A stretch of 45,624 nucleotides of DNA from Spirosoma sp. GTDB taxonomy: Bacteria > Bacteroidota > Bacteroidia > Cytophagales > Spirosomataceae. The translations under genes were made by a program, and so were the position numbers. The stretch covers positions 1 through 45,624 of the forward strand of contig JACMPG010000152.1 in assembly GCA_014377625.1 (NCBI GenBank). Direction: 5' to 3'. Below, piece by piece: positions 42,920 through 45,624 of this stretch. A model generated the notes under the pieces. It saw only the letters and a program-made list of their open reading frames with translations, made no database searches and was not told the origin of the DNA. Each line of letters begins with the position of its first letter. Within the stretch, counting starts at the first letter, position 1.

Positions 42920-43146
42920 ATAGAGGCCAATGCGATCGCAGATAAAGTGATCCAGATAAAGATAAGGCTTTTATGAACTGCCCACACGCGACCGGTAGGG
43001 GCTTCTTAGGCAATGGTAGTAACTCCCTCGTCTCCCGCCTAAGCAGATTCGGCACCCAAAAATTGGCATTCAGCCAGATTGATTTTCCGGGGGCACGTCT
43101 GAGTATCACCTTTGGGGCGTCAAATCAACACCAACAACTACTGGCT

Positions 43147-45624
43147 ATGAAATTTCAGCTACTCATTTTTCTGCTCACGTTTTCAACCCTTTCCTTTGCG
43201 CAAGGCCCCGGTGGGGGTGGTATGGGCGGAAACCGGGGCAGCGCTGGCTCCTCCGACAACAACCGGCCCCAGCGCAGTCAGCCTGCCATAGACGAGGCCG
43301 AACCATTGCCGCGCGGCAACGGTAAAATCAGCGGTATCCTGATCGACTCCACCACGCAGAAACCAGTCGAGTTTGCCACTATTGCTCTCCTTGACGCCAA
43401 AACCAACAAGCCCCTCGACGGCACTACGTCTGACGATAAGGGGAAATTTTCGCTCAACAAACTTCCGGCGGGCAAATTCCGGCTGGAGTATTCATTCATC
43501 GGCTACAAGAGCAAACGAACCAGCCTGATAACTATCGACAAAGGCACCGATATGGACCTCGGTTCGGTTACGTTGCTGGCTGACGTCAGGACGCTGAGCG
43601 AGGTAAACGTAGTGGGGCAGTCGGCCATGATTGAAGAAAAAGTGGACCGGCTGGTCTATAACGCCGACAAAGACATCCTGGCCAAAGGGGGCGACGCCAC
43701 CGACATTATGCGGAAGGTACCCATGCTCTCGGTCGATCTGGACGGGAACGTCAGCCTGCGGGGCAGCAGCAACGTGCGGGTACTGATCAATAACAAGCCC
43801 AGCACCATCATGGCCAGCAGTGTGGCCGACGCGCTCAAGCAAATTCCTGCCGATATGATCAAGACCGTTGAGGTGATCACCAGCCCCTCGGCCAAGTACG
43901 ACGCTGAAGGTTCGGCGGGCATCATCAACATCATCACCAAGAAAACTACCCTTCAGGGAGCCACGCTCGACGTGAACGGGGGCGCGGGCAACCGGGGGGC
44001 CAATCTGGGTCTGAGCGGCAACTACCGCGCGGGTAAGATGGGCTTCTCGCTGAGCGGCTACGGCCGGAGCGAATACAACGTACGGGGTACGTTTGCCAAC
44101 GACCAGACCACCACATCGGCCAACGGCACCGTGCGCACCCTGCAAACCGCCAGCACCCTCAACCAGCGGCTATTCGGCAGCTACCAACTGGGCTGGGACT
44201 ACGACATTGATACGCGTACTTCGCTTACAGCCAGTGTTCGCTACGGAGCCAGAAACGGCAATACCCAGCAGAATAACCTGCTCACCCAGAGCTTTTTACC
44301 TACAACTCCCCTGCCGCTCAGCAGTCAGCGCAACGTAGATACCAAAGATCTGTCTGGAACGGTCGATGCCAATCTGACGTACACGAAAATTTACAAACCC
44401 CAGCAGGAGCTAAGCATTCTGGGCCTGTATAGCCGGAACAACCGCACCAATGACTTCGTAGCCGACCTTCTGGGCGGCACCGATTTTCAGACCATTGCGG
44501 CCCGGCAAAAGAACCTGAACGACAGCTACAATCAGGAATCGACGCTTCAGATCGATTACCAGACGCCCATCAAAAAAAATCAGTCGGGCGCCGGTGCGCT
44601 GCTGGAGTTTGGTGGTAAGGGCATTATGCGGCAGGTGAACAGTAACTTTTCTTACCTCACGGCAACTGGTTCTGACGGGCCATTCGTAACCGACAACAGC
44701 CGCCCGGCCAACGCCCTCAACTACGACCAGGAAATTGCCGCTACGTACCTGTCGTACACGCTCACGACCAAAAGCAAATACACCCTTAAAGCCGGTGCGC
44801 GGTACGAGTACACATTCATCAACGCCCGCTTCAACAATGAATCGAACGGGCCGGACCAGACTATTCCAAACTACGGAAATCTGGTACCGAGCATCAATCT
44901 CTCGAAAAATCTGGGCGGGGGTAAAATCATCAAACTGGCTTATAACCGCCGGTTACAGCGGCCCGGCATCCAGTTTCTGAACCCCAACCTGATTTCGTCA
45001 AACCCCACCAATATCAGCATTGGCAATCCCTATCTTTCGCCTGAACTGACCGACAACCTGGAGTTTGGCACCAGCGCCAACATTAAGGGTATCTACCTCA
45101 ATGCTTCGTTGTTTGCCCGGCGCACCAACAACGAAATCACCGCCGTCCGCGACGTAACAACCCAGCTCGTGGGCGACCCGGCCAACCCCGTCCAGCAGCA
45201 GGTTATCCGTACCAGCTTTCAGAACATTGGCCGGCAGGACGCCATTGGTCTGAACCTGTTTGGCAACGGCACACTGTTTTCCAAATGGCAGCTTGGTGGG
45301 GGTATCGACGTGTATCACGTGAATCTCACCAACGGCGGCAGCAACCCCATCTATGCCGCGTCGAACACGGGCTGGGTAGTGGCCGGGCGGATTATGACGA
45401 GCCTGTCACTTAAAAACGGCTGGGGTTTCCAGGGATTCGGCGGTATTCGGGGGCGCGACGTGCAGTTGCAGGGCTACCAGACAGCCCGCTACTATTACAG
45501 CCTTGGCGCCAAAAAAGACTTCAATGAGAAGCGGGGCAGCATTGGCCTGTCTGCCGAAAACTTCCTGAACCACCCGTTCGTACAAACCACCGAACTACGC
45601 TCGCCCATCCTGACCCAGAACAGC
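43147..45624 (+). CDS. TonB-dependent receptor-like outer-membrane barrel (partial, 3' end off window)
   Basis: The frame from ATG 43147 is open for 826 codons to the edge. A signal peptide (MKFQLLIFLLTFSTLSFAQ) and a Gly/Asn-rich linker lead to a carboxypeptidase-like regulatory domain (ISGILIDSTTQKPVEFATIA, then KFRLEYSFIGYKS). The plug follows: VNVVGQSAMIEEKVDRLVYN, then DIMRKVPMLSVDLDGNVSLR, IKTVEVITSPSAKYDAEGSA and GIINIITKK. Next come beta-barrel strands, including NRRLQRPGIQFLNPNLISSN. This is the OMP_b-brl_3 type; the ligand is unknown. About the last 50 residues are missing. Confidence 0.93.
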   Translation, partial: MKFQLLIFLLTFSTLSFAQGPGGGGMGGNRGSAGSSDNNRPQRSQPAIDEAEPLPRGNGKISGILIDSTTQKPVEFATIALLDAKTNKPLDGTTSDDKGKFSLNKLPAGKFRLEYSFIGYKSKRTSLITIDKGTDMDLGSVTLLADVRTLSEVNVVGQSAMIEEKVDRLVYNADKDILAKGGDATDIMRKVPMLSVDLDGNVSLRGSSNVRVLINNKPSTIMASSVADALKQIPADMIKTVEVITSPSAKYDAEGSAGIINIITKKTTLQGATLDVNGGAGNRGANLGLSGNYRAGKMGFSLSGYGRSEYNVRGTFANDQTTTSANGTVRTLQTASTLNQRLFGSYQLGWDYDIDTRTSLTASVRYGARNGNTQQNNLLTQSFLPTTPLPLSSQRNVDTKDLSGTVDANLTYTKIYKPQQELSILGLYSRNNRTNDFVADLLGGTDFQTIAARQKNLNDSYNQESTLQIDYQTPIKKNQSGAGALLEFGGKGIMRQVNSNFSYLTATGSDGPFVTDNSRPANALNYDQEIAATYLSYTLTTKSKYTLKAGARYEYTFINARFNNESNGPDQTIPNYGNLVPSINLSKNLGGGKIIKLAYNRRLQRPGIQFLNPNLISSNPTNISIGNPYLSPELTDNLEFGTSANIKGIYLNASLFARRTNNEITAVRDVTTQLVGDPANPVQQQVIRTSFQNIGRQDAIGLNLFGNGTLFSKWQLGGGIDVYHVNLTNGGSNPIYAASNTGWVVAGRIMTSLSLKNGWGFQGFGGIRGRDVQLQGYQTARYYYSLGAKKDFNEKRGSIGLSAENFLNHPFVQTTELRSPILTQNS

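Overview
The window looks like a chromosomal segment of a Spirosoma-like member of the Cytophagales (Bacteroidota). Housekeeping genes are about 50-55% GC. Several promoters fit the Bacteroidota consensus (TTG, about 20 bp, TAnnTTTG), and clear Shine-Dalgarno sites are mostly absent. The ftsX-DUF3098-uppP-truB-ribF cluster and a TonB-dependent receptor with a carboxypeptidase-like regulatory domain point the same way. The genus is inferred from gene content, not from a marker gene.

Region 1 (1-2050) is a scrap zone. It holds the 5' tip of an IS3-type orfA, an LRR gene whose 3' end runs into that IS, the C-terminus of a YeeE/YedE (DUF6691) transporter, an intact DUF983 gene and a frameshifted, internally deleted sulfide:quinone oxidoreductase. 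A sulfide-oxidation locus seems to have decayed here.

Region 2 (2050-9170) is a YbhGFSR-like efflux operon: TetR regulator, HlyD-type lipoprotein, two ABC ATPases and two ABC-2 permeases. A small inverted-repeat element (MITE-like) lies between the HlyD and ATPase genes, and an IS110-family element has inserted into it. The IS110 left end encodes what looks like a bispecific bridge RNA. Guide-like segments in its two loops match the reconstructed target and the element's own end.

Region 3 (about 9720-15260) is an AT-rich island of five + strand genes: a HEPN-like protein, a phage tail-collar protein, a PHA-granule-type protein, a possible MACPF-like pore former and an Amidase_2 enzyme. They sit in GC-richer spacers filled with degenerate ~55-60 bp repeats around a GGCGACA-type core. 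Two long spacers carry attC-like pairs (GCCCAAC...GTTGGGY), and a third GTTGGGT half-site marks the left edge. No integrase is visible. The right edge abuts a truncated, stop-containing chromosomal gene. This is the best candidate for an undescribed cassette system.

Region 4 (15.5-32.1 kb) is ordinary chromosome: sorbosone dehydrogenase-like protein, YgiQ, three DEAD-box helicases, MtfA-like peptidase, DinB, TruC-like synthase, OsmC, class II aldolase and ribF. Convergent genes are separated by strong hairpins.

Region 5 (32.2-45.6 kb) carries truB, uppP, DUF3098 and ftsX, then a GH32 fructan hydrolase, a methyltransferase, MscS, CorA, an RluA-family synthase, a GT2/GT39-like pair and a TonB-dependent receptor running off the right edge.
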